Positions 1 through 8,249 of a stretch of 35,804 nt of DNA are shown here, one piece after another. The notes beneath the pieces are model-generated. The model was not told the origin of the DNA. It was given only the letters and a program-made list of their open reading frames with translations, and made no database searches. This stretch comes from Methanomassiliicoccales archaeon (GTDB lineage: Archaea > Thermoplasmatota > Thermoplasmata > Methanomassiliicoccales > UBA472). Every line of letters starts with the position of its first letter. Position 1 is the first letter of the stretch. The position numbers were made by a program, and so were the translations under genes. The stretch lies in contig JAJRAK010000034.1 of NCBI GenBank assembly GCA_028682895.1, positions 1 through 35,804 of the forward strand. The letters are read 5' to 3'.

Positions 1-167
1 ATGTCGTAGCTTCCCAGATCGCGCTTCAGATCGGAGGGGCATTGGCCCAGCAGCTGCTTCAGATGGACCTTCTCCGGGGACGCGCCTACGGACCTGAATG
101 CCTGGAAGGCCTCGTCCTCGCAGTTCGTGCCCTCTATCCTCAAAACGCAGACCTTGACGTCCTTCAT
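1..167 (-). CDS. purQ: Phosphoribosylformylglycinamidine synthase subunit PurQ (N-terminal part)
   Basis: This is the first 55 codons of the glutamine amidotransferase subunit, which supplies ammonia to PurL in de novo purine synthesis. Reading leftwards from ATG at 165-167 the protein begins MKDVKVCVLRIEGTNCEDE, which matches the usual PurQ start (a beta strand, then the R-x-x-G-[TS]-NCD/E motif). The nucleophilic Cys and the His/Glu pair lie beyond the window. An in-frame GTG at 174-176 overlaps the purL stop as GTGA and is an equally good start, adding three residues. Either way the gene is translationally coupled to purL as the third gene of purS-purL-purQ. Confidence 0.9.
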   Translation of the reverse strand, partial: MKDVKVCVLRIEGTNCEDEAFQAFRSVGASPEKVHLKQLLGQCPSDLKRDLGSYD

Positions 168-172
168 CTTGT

Positions 173-2482
173 TCACCCCATCAGCTTCGGGAGCGTTTCG
201 CTCCAGGCCTTTCTCATGGCGCTCAAAGAGACATTGCAGCTCTCGCCGTCGATCTTGATGCTCAAGCCCTTCCCGCCGACCTTTCCGATCTTCCTCACCG
301 GTACGGTCATGCAGGCCAGGAACTCCTTCTCCTTCGACGGCTCTATCTCCACCACCCAGCGGGTGTTGCTCTCCGAGAACAGCTCGGTCATCGAACGGAC
401 GGCGATGCTCGCCCCGACGTCCCCGCCCAGGCACATCTCGGCCACGGTTATTGCCAATCCACCGTCGGAGATGTCGTGGCAGGAGGCGACGAGCCCCTTC
501 TTCATGCTCTGGTGCATCTCGTCCATTGACAGTTTCAATCGCTCCGGGACGACCTCTGGCACATCTCCGCCCTTGCCGCCGTACTTGCGGTACAGCGCGG
601 AGGCGCCCATCTCGTCCTTCGTTTCCCCCACCTGGTAAAGGATATTACCTTTCTTCTTCAGGTCGGTGGTGACGCACTTGCGCACGTCCTCCACGATGCC
701 CAGCCCGAGCACCGTGGGCGTGGGGAGAACTGAACCGCGCGACGTCTCATTGTATAGTGATACGTTGCCCGACGGCACAGGCAGGTCCAGGAACTTGGCC
801 AGCATGCCCATGCCGGACACGGCCTGCTTGAACTCTCCCAGGCGCTCGGGCTTCTCGGGATTGCCGAAGTTCAGGCAATCGGTGAACGAATCTGGATAAC
901 CGCCCACGGCGATGATGTTGCGGCATGCCTCGTCAATTGCGGACATTCCGCCGCGGTATGCGTCCAGGCCGCAGAACCAGGGGTTGATGCCCAATGCCAT
1001 GGCCAATCCTCTTTCCCGGTCGGGAAGGGGCTTTATCACGGTCGCATCGGAAGGGCCGCCCTTGTTGATCGCTCCGGCGGTAGGCTTTATGACGGTCCCT
1101 CCGCGCACCTCATGATCGTACCTGCGGAAGACATATTCCTTGCTGGCGATGTTAGCGTCGCTCAGAAGGTCGATCATGATCTTATCGAGCGAAGGCAGCT
1201 TGGGGGACACGTGACCGACGCCGGGTGTGCGGGCCTCTATCTTACAAGGCCGGCAATACTCCGGTCCCTTGGTCAGGAACTCCAGGTCGACCTTGAAGAC
1301 CTGGACGCCCTGCCAGGTCAGTGCGACCTCGTTGCCCGGGACGACCTTTCCGATGACCGTGGCGTCAACGTCCCACATGGCGAAGAGGTCCAGTATCCTC
1401 TTGACGTTCTTTTCGGACGCAGCAAGCATCATCCTTTCCTGGGATTCAGACACCCACACTTCCCAGGGGGCCAATCCGCTCTCCTTGAGCGGCACCTTGT
1501 CAAGCTGCACCTCGGCACCGCAACCGCCCGATAAGGCCATCTCTCCGACCACGCAGGATAGCCCGCCCCCGCCCAGATCTTTCATTCCGTTGATGAGGCC
1601 GAGCGAGTTCACCTCCAAACAGGCGTGGATGAGCGGCTCCTTGGTGATGGGGTCTCCCAGCTGCACCGCCCCGCGGCTCTCGTCCTCCGATTTCGAGCTG
1701 AGCTCGGCGGAAGCGAACGTCACTCCATGGATACCATCCCGCCCAGTACGTCCGCCGCACAGTATCAGCAGGTCGCCCACTCCGCCAACGGCGTTCTGGC
1801 GCAGGTCCTTCTTCTTCACTATACCGACGCAACCGACGTTCACCAGGGGGTTGCCCAGGTACGATTCGTCAAAGAACAGTCCACCGCATACCGTCGGTAT
1901 GCCTATGCGGTTGCCGTAATCCCTAATTCCAGCGACAACGCCGGACACCAGGTACTTCGGTGTCTTAGCCCCAGCGGGCAGCTCACCTTTGTAATCGATA
2001 GGCCCGAAGAACAACGGGTCCACGAGCGCTACAGGCTGGGCGCCCATGCATAATACGTCACGAACGATGCCTCCGATGCCGGTGGCGGCCCCGCCGTACG
2101 GTTCGATGGCCGAGGGATGGTTATGGCTCTCTATCCTCAGAGCGTAGCCATACTCGTCATCGAACTCCATGACGCCCGCGTCGCCCTTGGAGAGCACGCG
2201 ATCGTTGTTGATGCCGAAGATATGCTCGCGCAGGATGACCTTGGATGATTTGTAGCAGCAGTGCTCGCTCCAGGCCTGAGCGATCGACTCCAGCTCCACG
2301 TCCGTGGGCCTTCGTCCTAACTTCAGGAAGTGGTCGCGTATCCGCTGCATCTCCTCAAGGCTCAGGGATAGTCCCATCTCCTTGCTTAAGGCCTTCAGTT
2401 CGGCATCGGACGCCTTCCCCAGGTCTATCTCATAAAGCCTGAAAGGCACGTCGCGCTTGAACGATAGATGGTCAAGGGGCAT
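173..2482 (-). CDS. purL: Phosphoribosylformylglycinamidine synthase subunit PurL
   Basis: Small-type PurL of 769 residues. It catalyses ATP-dependent conversion of FGAR to FGAM in the cytoplasm, together with PurS and PurQ. Visible motifs are SEHCCYKSSK (about 72-81), the nucleotide-binding stretch ESHNHPSAIEPYGGAATG (about 118-135), a glycine-rich DLGGGGLSCVVGEMA near residue 300, and CHDISDGGLA near the C terminus, typical of the two AIR-synthase-like halves. The frame stays open up to 2557, but those extra 25 residues lie over purS. The ATG at 2480-2482 gives the family N terminus MPLDHLSFKRD and sits 5 bp after the purS stop. The TGA at 173-175 overlaps the alternative GTG start of purQ. 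Confidence 0.97.
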   Translation of the reverse strand: MPLDHLSFKRDVPFRLYEIDLGKASDAELKALSKEMGLSLSLEEMQRIRDHFLKLGRRPTDVELESIAQAWSEHCCYKSSKVILREHIFGINNDRVLSKGDAGVMEFDDEYGYALRIESHNHPSAIEPYGGAATGIGGIVRDVLCMGAQPVALVDPLFFGPIDYKGELPAGAKTPKYLVSGVVAGIRDYGNRIGIPTVCGGLFFDESYLGNPLVNVGCVGIVKKKDLRQNAVGGVGDLLILCGGRTGRDGIHGVTFASAELSSKSEDESRGAVQLGDPITKEPLIHACLEVNSLGLINGMKDLGGGGLSCVVGEMALSGGCGAEVQLDKVPLKESGLAPWEVWVSESQERMMLAASEKNVKRILDLFAMWDVDATVIGKVVPGNEVALTWQGVQVFKVDLEFLTKGPEYCRPCKIEARTPGVGHVSPKLPSLDKIMIDLLSDANIASKEYVFRRYDHEVRGGTVIKPTAGAINKGGPSDATVIKPLPDRERGLAMALGINPWFCGLDAYRGGMSAIDEACRNIIAVGGYPDSFTDCLNFGNPEKPERLGEFKQAVSGMGMLAKFLDLPVPSGNVSLYNETSRGSVLPTPTVLGLGIVEDVRKCVTTDLKKKGNILYQVGETKDEMGASALYRKYGGKGGDVPEVVPERLKLSMDEMHQSMKKGLVASCHDISDGGLAITVAEMCLGGDVGASIAVRSMTELFSESNTRWVVEIEPSKEKEFLACMTVPVRKIGKVGGKGLSIKIDGESCNVSLSAMRKAWSETLPKLMG

Positions 2483-2487
2483 GACCT

Positions 2488-2727
2488 TCACCTGAGGTCT
2501 ACCCTGAACTTCTGGATCACGGGGTTCGCCAGCAGCTTCCGGCACATCTCCTCGCATTCCTTGCGGGCGACGGCCGGGTCCGCATCCATCTCTATCTCGA
2601 ACATCTTGATGGACCGCACTCCCTTGATGTCATTGAAACCGAGCAGTTCCAACGCTTTCTTGGTGTTCTTTCCTTCCGGATCCGCCACTCCCGGCTTGAG
2701 CTCGATCCTTATCTCTGCCACAACCAT
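2488..2727 (-). CDS. purS: Phosphoribosylformylglycinamidine synthase subunit PurS
   Basis: A 79-residue PurS, the small structural subunit that joins PurL and PurQ into the active FGAM synthase complex. The sequence shows the PurS pattern: a beta strand VVAEIRIELKPGVADPEG, the helix with KKALELLGF, then a strand around VRSIKMFEIEMD and a C-terminal helix CEEMCRKLLANPVIQKF. Length is normal for the family. It is the first gene of the purSLQ operon. An AT-rich TATA-like stretch (TTAATTATC on the minus strand, about 2757-2765) lies roughly 33 bp upstream of the ATG, so the leader is very short. Confidence 0.95.
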   Translation of the reverse strand: MVVAEIRIELKPGVADPEGKNTKKALELLGFNDIKGVRSIKMFEIEMDADPAVARKECEEMCRKLLANPVIQKFRVDLR

Positions 2728-2790
2728 GGATGCACCGGGTGAGGAATGCCACTTCGATAATTAATCTTCTGCTCTCTGACCAGTTGCCTT

Positions 2791-3438
2791 TCACGCGGTC
2801 CAATAGTTGCTGACCGCCTCGAACGTGCCGGACAGCATGAACTCCACTGCCATCGCCGCGAGCAGCAGGCCCATGATCCTGGTGAAGGCCATCGTACCGG
2901 ACCGTCCCATGCGCTTGAACAATGGGTCGGCATACTTCAGCATGACGAACGAGATGGCGACGGTTACGATGATACCGATGAATATCGAGATGAAATCGAA
3001 CACTGGGTCCGAGGAGTTCTGGGCATAGCTCACGTAGATCATGACGGTGGTGATGGCGCCCGGTCCGGCGAAGAGCGGTATGCCCAATGGTACGACCCCC
3101 ACCTCCTCCTTCTCGGTTGCTTCCTCCTCCTCCTCCGTAGTCATCTTGGACTTCGTCAGCTGCCCCTTGGTCATGGTGAAGGCGATGGAGAACAGGAGCG
3201 CACCCCCGGCTATCTTGAAGGCCGGGATGGTGATGCCGTAGAGATCGAAGATCAGGTTGCCGAAAAGGCCGAAGATGATCAGGATCCCGCCGGCGACGAT
3301 GCAGACCTTCCTTATGACCCTGTTCTTCTGCTCGGTGGTATAGCCTTCGGTGATCGCCACGAACACCGGGATGTTGCCCGGGGGGTTCATGATGGCGAAG
3401 ATGGCCGCAAAAGCGGTTATGGCGAAGGCCAGGTCCAT
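2791..3438 (-). CDS. MarC family integral membrane protein
   Basis: A 215-residue polytopic membrane protein of the MarC/UPF0056 family, whose transport role is unproven. The N terminus has the family signature FAAIFAIMNPPGNIPVFVAI inside the first membrane helix. A second signature, GIPLFAGPGAITTVM, follows about residues 115-130. About six hydrophobic helices are visible, with a charged loop rich in Glu (TTEEEEEATEKEE) between helices 3 and 4, probably cytoplasmic. The gene stands alone. A TATA box (tatataat at 3461-3468) is centred 26 bp before the ATG, so the mRNA is probably leaderless. MarC was named for the E. coli multiple-antibiotic-resistance locus, but that assignment is not supported for most homologues. 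Confidence 0.92.
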   Translation of the reverse strand: MDLAFAITAFAAIFAIMNPPGNIPVFVAITEGYTTEQKNRVIRKVCIVAGGILIIFGLFGNLIFDLYGITIPAFKIAGGALLFSIAFTMTKGQLTKSKMTTEEEEEATEKEEVGVVPLGIPLFAGPGAITTVMIYVSYAQNSSDPVFDFISIFIGIIVTVAISFVMLKYADPLFKRMGRSGTMAFTRIMGLLLAAMAVEFMLSGTFEAVSNYWTA

Positions 3439-3488
3439 GATTTACTAACCCCGTTATGGATATATAATCTTGCGCGGCCAGCAGGCTA

Positions 3489-4259
3489 TCAGATCGATCG
3501 GTCCGATACCTTCCTGGCGAACACTAGATACCCGGTGTGCCCCAGCATGTCGTATGAGGGTCTCACGCCCATCTCATGCACTACCATCTCCCGCTGCATG
3601 TTCTCGAAGCAGCGGACCTCCACGTATCCGCTCTTATGAAGATGGCGCACGACATGCTCCAGCTGGTTGGTGTTCGGTACGTAGGCGCAGAAGCGGCCTC
3701 CGTTCCTGAGCATGGAAGAAACGTTGTCGACGGCGTCCCAAGGGTCAGGCATATCAAGGACGACCGCGTCCACGACGACATCAAGGCGGTCCTTGCGTAC
3801 GTCACCGATGTGCAGCCTCCATCCTTCCGCCAGTCCCGCCCTCTCGATGTTCTTCCTTCCCTTGTCGGCGAACTCCTGCCGGATCTCCATGGAGATGACC
3901 TGCCCCCACGGCCGCACCTGGTTGAGCAGCGCGATTGACAGGGCCGCGGAACCCACGCCCGCCTCCAGTACTTTATCGCCGGATTTGATGTTCAGTTCCA
4001 TCAATATCGTCGCTGCGTCCTTGGGCATGATGATCTGCGCCCCCCTCTCGACGGACGACATCATCTCCGAGGCACCAGGCACCAGGAGCCAGAACCTCTT
4101 GCCGGCGACGGTCACTTCCGCTCCGTCCTCGGATGAGAGCAGACGGTCCCCATCGACGACCCCCATGCTAGGCAGCTTTAGCATGCCCTTGTTCAGGACG
4201 ACCCACGTCCTCTTACCCTTCTCGTCTAGAAGATACACTAGGGAGCCTTCCGGCAGCAT
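3489..4259 (-). CDS. trmI: tRNA (adenine-N1)-methyltransferase, TrmI family
   Basis: A 256-residue SAM-dependent methyltransferase of the archaeal/bacterial TrmI type, which makes m1A at tRNA position 58 (and also 57 in some archaea). An N-terminal beta domain (about 1-75) precedes a Rossmann fold. Motif I is VLEAGVGSAALS at 97-108. The acidic residue of motif II is in ISMEIR (about 122-127). The catalytic-region motif LDMPDPWDAV lies near residue 170. Length matches the family. A TATA-like ATTTAATC (about 4283-4290, minus strand) sits about 26 bp from the ATG, suggesting a leaderless mRNA. The enzyme could instead act on another tRNA adenine; the family call itself is secure. Confidence 0.92.
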   Translation of the reverse strand: MLPEGSLVYLLDEKGKRTWVVLNKGMLKLPSMGVVDGDRLLSSEDGAEVTVAGKRFWLLVPGASEMMSSVERGAQIIMPKDAATILMELNIKSGDKVLEAGVGSAALSIALLNQVRPWGQVISMEIRQEFADKGRKNIERAGLAEGWRLHIGDVRKDRLDVVVDAVVLDMPDPWDAVDNVSSMLRNGGRFCAYVPNTNQLEHVVRHLHKSGYVEVRCFENMQREMVVHEMGVRPSYDMLGHTGYLVFARKVSDRSI

Positions 4260-4298
4260 GAGTAGGTCATCCTGCCGGGGCGATTAAATGATTGCGTC

Positions 4299-4697
4299 TC
4301 ACTTGAGCTTGGCGCCGCAGTCGCGGCACCTTTCATCGGACGATGAGATGGCCGCCCCGCACTCCGGGCAGCGGGGGATGCCCTCGACCTGCTTCACTTC
4401 CTTCTTCAGGGGCTTTTCCTCCTTAGGCCTCTCCTTCTTTGGAGCCCCCTCCTCTCCCTTGAGCGTGTACGAGGGCGCCTCGTAGCTCTTGGCGTCGACC
4501 GCCTTGTCCCGCCTCTTCTCTTTCAAGGAGAGCATGAAGAAGTAGATGGTCAACCCCAGGGTAGACAGCAGGAAGCCTACGATGAGCCATCCGAACTTTA
4601 CCTTGCCTTCCTTGTCCATGCGCCGGTATAGGTAAACGGCCACCGCCACCCCTATCGCCAGCCATATAGCTAATGGTATCCAGATTTCCAATCCCAT
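4299..4697 (-). CDS. Membrane protein with C-terminal zinc ribbon
   Basis: A small uncharacterised protein of 132 residues (138 if the ATG at 4715 is used). Two hydrophobic segments are visible: LEIWIPLAIWLAIGVAVAVYL at the N terminus and FGWLIVGFLLSTLGLTIYFFML around 40-60. A long Lys/Glu-rich linker follows. The C terminus is a zinc ribbon with CPECG and CRDCG knuckles. I chose the ATG at 4695-4697 because the only TATA-like stretch (about 4725-4738, minus strand) predicts transcription starting near 4702-4708, inside the longer version. Such membrane-plus-zinc-ribbon proteins are common in Thermoplasmatota and have no assigned function. Confidence 0.8.
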   Translation of the reverse strand: MGLEIWIPLAIWLAIGVAVAVYLYRRMDKEGKVKFGWLIVGFLLSTLGLTIYFFMLSLKEKRRDKAVDAKSYEAPSYTLKGEEGAPKKERPKEEKPLKKEVKQVEGIPRCPECGAAISSSDERCRDCGAKLK

Positions 4698-4821
4698 CCC
4701 ATCCGATGAAATCATTGTTCTAGAGGTATATGAAAATATGAGTCCGCTCTCGCCATCAGATCATCTTGACGGTAGGCCAAGGTACAAAGAGTATCATGGA
4801 TGGGCATCAAAGGGAGGGAAT

Positions 4822-4836
4822 AAGATTTTAATAGGC
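4822..4836 (+). promoter_or_regulatory. TATA box of a leaderless gene
   Basis: The stretch aagattttaatagg is centred about 26 bp upstream of the ATG at 4857. This is the archaeal TATA-to-start distance, so transcription should begin at or next to the start codon and the mRNA has no 5' leader. Confidence 0.6.
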
Positions 4837-4856
4837 CGACCACATTTGACGGCTTC

Positions 4857-5063
4857 ATGGCCGAACAAGCCTACCCTAAAAGAACGATCAAGGTGTTCTC
4901 CGCGCTGTTGATAGTGGCAGCTGTGGTATTCTATTGGGCATGGGGTGCGGCCTACGACAGCTGGAACATTTTCGCTGCCGAGAACATGGGGGTATACTCC
5001 ATATTCGTCGTGCTCCTCGGTTTCGGCATCCTAGGGCTGCTCGTGGCCAAGTATCAGCACTGA
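4857..5063 (+). CDS. Small two-helix membrane protein
   Basis: A 68-residue hypothetical protein with two clear membrane helices. The first is VFSALLIVAAVVFYWAWGAAY (about 13-33) and the second IFVVLLGFGILGLLVAKY (about 49-66). A short basic N terminus (YPKRTIK) should stay in the cytoplasm. It has no cysteine and no recognised family motif. It directly precedes the nine-helix membrane protein at 5119-6024 and probably shares its transcript, so the two may work together in the membrane. The start is supported by the TATA box at 4822-4836. Confidence 0.75.
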   Translation: MAEQAYPKRTIKVFSALLIVAAVVFYWAWGAAYDSWNIFAAENMGVYSIFVVLLGFGILGLLVAKYQH

Positions 5064-5118
5064 GTTGGACGCAACTATTATATCTAGTCCAGCTGAATAT
5101 TGTCCAGAGGCGGAACAG

Positions 5119-6024
5119 TTGAAGAAGGAAAGAAGGTGCATTTTACCATCCCTCATGGGGATCATAATTCTCATCGAGGGGATCGTCATGGCCGCGTTCG
5201 CTCGAGGCGTGGAGTTCATTGACGTCATCACGCTCGATAAGATGCTGGTATTGGTCCTGGGTGTGGCACTGGCCGTTCTCGGTCTGCTCCTGATACTGCC
5301 TATCCTTCCGTTCTGGAAAGAGGATACCCGGAACGGTTTCCTGAAGAAGATCCAGATCGGGGCGGCTGCAGCTGCTCTATTGCTGTCCATCGTTTTCCTG
5401 TTCATCGCCTCAGAGGCGAACGTGGACGGCGTCGGTGAGGTAAAGAAGCTGACGATCGCCATCATCCCCATACAAATGTTCTTCCTCAGCATCCTGGCCT
5501 TGGTGTTCATCAACTACGAGCCTCTTGAGGTCCGCGGTCTGTCCCGGATCGAATGGCTCGGGCACTTCTCAGCCTGCGTCGTCATGGTATTGGGTGCGGG
5601 AGTGTTCGGGCTCAGGGGCGAACTGAACATACACGGTGAGCTACAGGTGAGCGCCGTGGTCATGGGCGTCAGCGGCATCGTCATCATGGTATTGGGCCTG
5701 GTCGAGATCATCGTCTTCAGCCGGCGCCGCGAAGGTGTGGCGGAATCTATCATCAAGATAACGGACTGGATGTCCATCCCTGTCAGCATCCTGATCGGCG
5801 TGATCGGGCTCATGGCATTGGTCCTTACGACGTCCATTACCCTGGACGGGACCACTTATGGATACTTCTGGATGCTCTCCTGGGGCCTGCTCTTGGCGCT
5901 CATGGGCGCTGTGCTCAACTACGCCAACGGTCTCGTGGCCCAAAGGGAGGGATGGCATATGGACATCATACTGGTCACCACCATCGCTATTCTGGTGATG
6001 ATGCCATTGGCCGCCATGCTCTGA
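5119..6024 (+). CDS. Polytopic membrane protein of unknown function
   Basis: An unrecognised integral membrane protein of about 301 residues with some nine hydrophobic helices spread along its whole length and short polar loops. The last helix runs almost to the C terminus. The start is uncertain. The frame opens with TTG at 5065, right after the upstream gene's stop. A TTG at 5119 is preceded by GAGGCGG and gives a basic N terminus MKKERRC. An ATG at 5155 would begin at the first helix. I prefer 5119. No transporter or enzyme signature is visible. It sits downstream of a two-helix protein on the same strand and its stop overlaps the convergent proS stop (TGATCA). Confidence 0.75.
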   Translation: MKKERRCILPSLMGIIILIEGIVMAAFARGVEFIDVITLDKMLVLVLGVALAVLGLLLILPILPFWKEDTRNGFLKKIQIGAAAAALLLSIVFLFIASEANVDGVGEVKKLTIAIIPIQMFFLSILALVFINYEPLEVRGLSRIEWLGHFSACVVMVLGAGVFGLRGELNIHGELQVSAVVMGVSGIVIMVLGLVEIIVFSRRREGVAESIIKITDWMSIPVSILIGVIGLMALVLTTSITLDGTTYGYFWMLSWGLLLALMGAVLNYANGLVAQREGWHMDIILVTTIAILVMMPLAAML

Positions 6025-7422
6025 TCACATGGAACGGGCAGCGTAGCTGGGCTTCTGCACCGGCTTACCGCAGACTATGCACTTGCCATCGTACTCCTCT
6101 TGAACGTAAGGCATGCCTAGGAGCTTCAGACCGGTCCTCTCCTCGAACGAATGACCGCACTCCTCGCTGCCGCACCATCCGAAGCGGGCGACCTTCTCTG
6201 GGATGACGTCCAATGACGACAGGTCCTGGATGGCCCCGTTGGAGGCGGCCAATGCCTTCTCCCGCATATCGTGCGTTATGGTCTCCAGCATCTGCCGTAC
6301 CTGATCGACGGCGCCGGCGCGGTCCAGGGTGCCTTTGGCCCCGCTGTCGCGGCGGGCATAGCTGATCTTACCACCCTCGATGTCCCGCATGCCCATCTCC
6401 AGGCGCAACGGGACGCCACGTATCTCCCAGTTGTGGAACTTGCTGCCCGGGCGCTCGTCGCTGTCGTCCAGCTTGACGCGCAGTCCCGCGGCCGTAAGCT
6501 CCTGACGGAGCTTAACGCATTCAGCGGAGACCTCCTCGACCTTTCCCTTGGCGAGTATCGGGATGAGAACGACCTGGAACGGGGAGATGTCCGGCGGAAG
6601 CACCAACCCTTTATCGTCCCCGTGCACGGCGACGACCGCTCCGACCAGACGCTCTGACATTCCGAAGGTCGTCTGGTGAGCGTACTTATGCTCTCCCTTC
6701 TCATCCTCGTACGTGATGTTGAAGGGGCGGGAGAAGTTCTCCCTGTAATGATGGATGCTGCCCAATTGTAGGCTGCGTCCGTCCGGTAGCAGAGTGTCGA
6801 CGCCGACCGTGTAGTAGGCGCCCGGGAACTTGTCCCACTCCGTGCGCTTGAGCAGGAAATAGGGGAGGCACAGGTGCTTCATGATGTTCTCCAGTATCAC
6901 GAAGTCCTCCTCCACCTGTAGTTGGGCATCGGCCTCGTCCACGTGGCACGTGTGCGACTCGAAGAAGTGGATCTCGCGGACGCGGATGAAGGCCCTGGTC
7001 TGCTTCGTCTCGTAACGGAACGTATTGACCAACTGATAGGTCTTGAGCGGTAGGTCGGTGTGCGATCTCACCCAAAGGGCGAACATCGGGTACATGGCCG
7101 TCTCACTGGTCGGGCGCAGGAGAAGCTTGACGTCCAGTTCGTTCAGTCCGGCATGGGTGACCCAGTACACCTCGGCGTCGAAGCCCTTGATGTGGTCCTT
7201 CTCCTTCTTGAACTCCGTCTCCGGGATCAGAAGGGGGAAGCACACCTCGTCGTGCCCGGTGGCGTCGCACTCCTCCCGGATGTAGGTGTCGATGAAGCGC
7301 ATTATCTTCCAGCCGTAGGGCGTCCACACGTTCATGCCCTTGATGGGGTAGCGCTTGTCGGTGAGGTTTGCCAGTTCCACTATCTCGTTGTACCACTCGC
7401 TGAAGTCCTCTTCCTTCTTCAT
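6025..7422 (-). CDS. proS: Prolyl-tRNA synthetase (archaeal type)
   Basis: A 465-residue class II synthetase that charges tRNA-Pro with proline. It is the short archaeal/eukaryotic form without the bacterial editing insertion. Motif 1 lies in the N-terminal third (TPYGWKIMRFIDTYI, then RPTSETAMYPMFALW). Motif 2 is FRYETKQTRAFIRVREIHFF and motif 3 GMSERLVGAVVAVHGDDKGL. An anticodon-binding domain follows (about 275-380). The C-terminal zinc-type domain has CGSEECG and CIVCGK, as in archaeal ProRS. The start MKKEEDFSEWYNEIVELANL is typical. A TATA-like GAATTAAAAC near 7470 predicts a leader of about 20 nt. It is convergent with the membrane gene on its left, the stops overlapping. Confidence 0.96.
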   Translation of the reverse strand: MKKEEDFSEWYNEIVELANLTDKRYPIKGMNVWTPYGWKIMRFIDTYIREECDATGHDEVCFPLLIPETEFKKEKDHIKGFDAEVYWVTHAGLNELDVKLLLRPTSETAMYPMFALWVRSHTDLPLKTYQLVNTFRYETKQTRAFIRVREIHFFESHTCHVDEADAQLQVEEDFVILENIMKHLCLPYFLLKRTEWDKFPGAYYTVGVDTLLPDGRSLQLGSIHHYRENFSRPFNITYEDEKGEHKYAHQTTFGMSERLVGAVVAVHGDDKGLVLPPDISPFQVVLIPILAKGKVEEVSAECVKLRQELTAAGLRVKLDDSDERPGSKFHNWEIRGVPLRLEMGMRDIEGGKISYARRDSGAKGTLDRAGAVDQVRQMLETITHDMREKALAASNGAIQDLSSLDVIPEKVARFGWCGSEECGHSFEERTGLKLLGMPYVQEEYDGKCIVCGKPVQKPSYAARSM

Positions 7423-7517
7423 GTGCGCACGCTCGTACGGATTGAATCGGAATGGACAGTGCTGTTTTAATTCTTTGCCGAACGTTGGGTTTTTAAAATA
7501 TATAAAATGTTTAAAGT

Positions 7518-7531
7518 TTATTTAAATAAGC
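7518..7531 (+). promoter_or_regulatory. TATA region of the zinc-ribbon membrane gene
   Basis: Within a very AT-rich stretch (7490-7555), TTTAAATAAG at 7521-7530 is centred about 29 bp before the ATG pair at 7555/7558. This implies a leaderless or nearly leaderless mRNA and argues against starting at the more upstream ATG at 7507. Confidence 0.55.
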
Positions 7532-7554
7532 TGATACATGTCACTTCGATAAAT

Positions 7555-8241
7555 ATGATGGACGACCCGATAAAAGGCTATGTGATCGCCAGGTTTCCAG
7601 GCCGCTGGGAGGATGACAAGAGAAAGGACACGCTGTTTACCTTCTATCCGTTCTTTGGGTTCGTGACGATACCATTGGTCCTGCTGGCCCTATTCATATC
7701 TCCTAAGATCACTCCTGAGATTCGTGACATCGCCATGCTCATCACTATACCGTTCGCCCTCATCATGTCCGTTGTGGCGTTCTTCCTGTTCGATATGGTC
7801 ATGACCAGGCAACGCTCTCCGATTATCGTCTTTTCTGGCGGCATAGAATACAAGGGCGGATACCTTGACAGGTGGAAACATCGGCCGGACTTCATCCCCA
7901 AGGCAATGATCCAGAAGGTCGACGTAAGCGATTCCATCATAGACACTGTGAAAGGTAAGGAGACATACACATCGATCAACATCCACATGACCAACGGGCA
8001 GGCGAAGCAGGCCTTCCGTAAAGCGGAAAAGATCAGCGGCTTCAAGGAGGCCATGGTCAAGATGGGCGCTGTAGTATGTGATGCCAAGGCGGCCGCGTAC
8101 AAGTCCTCGTCGTCACGGTCCGCGCCTCCAGCCCCCGTCCAAGGATCTCAATCCAACAATGGAAATAACTTCTGCGGAGGCTGCGGTACCAGATTGGAGG
8201 AAGGCGTCACCTTCTGCGGCAAGTGTGGAAGGAAGGTCTAA
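7555..8241 (+). CDS. Membrane protein with PH-like region and C-terminal zinc ribbon
   Basis: A 228-residue protein of unknown function. Two adjacent membrane helices (about 25-50 and 60-85) are followed by a soluble part rich in beta strands (IIVFSGGIEYKGGYLDRW, then TYTSINIHMTNGQ) that resembles a bacterial PH-like domain. A Ser/Pro linker and a zinc ribbon with FCGGCG and FCGKCG complete it. The frame opens at an ATG at 7507, but the TATA box at 7521-7530 points to ATG 7555 or 7558. The layout echoes the membrane/zinc-ribbon protein at 4299-4697, though I see no direct sequence similarity outside the ribbon. It is monocistronic, facing prs. Confidence 0.75.
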   Translation: MMDDPIKGYVIARFPGRWEDDKRKDTLFTFYPFFGFVTIPLVLLALFISPKITPEIRDIAMLITIPFALIMSVVAFFLFDMVMTRQRSPIIVFSGGIEYKGGYLDRWKHRPDFIPKAMIQKVDVSDSIIDTVKGKETYTSINIHMTNGQAKQAFRKAEKISGFKEAMVKMGAVVCDAKAAAYKSSSSRSAPPAPVQGSQSNNGNNFCGGCGTRLEEGVTFCGKCGRKV

Positions 8242-8249
8242 GAACCATC

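Noticed and set aside
2483-2557. 25-residue extension of PurL
   Set aside because: It overlaps purS and does not resemble PurL N termini.
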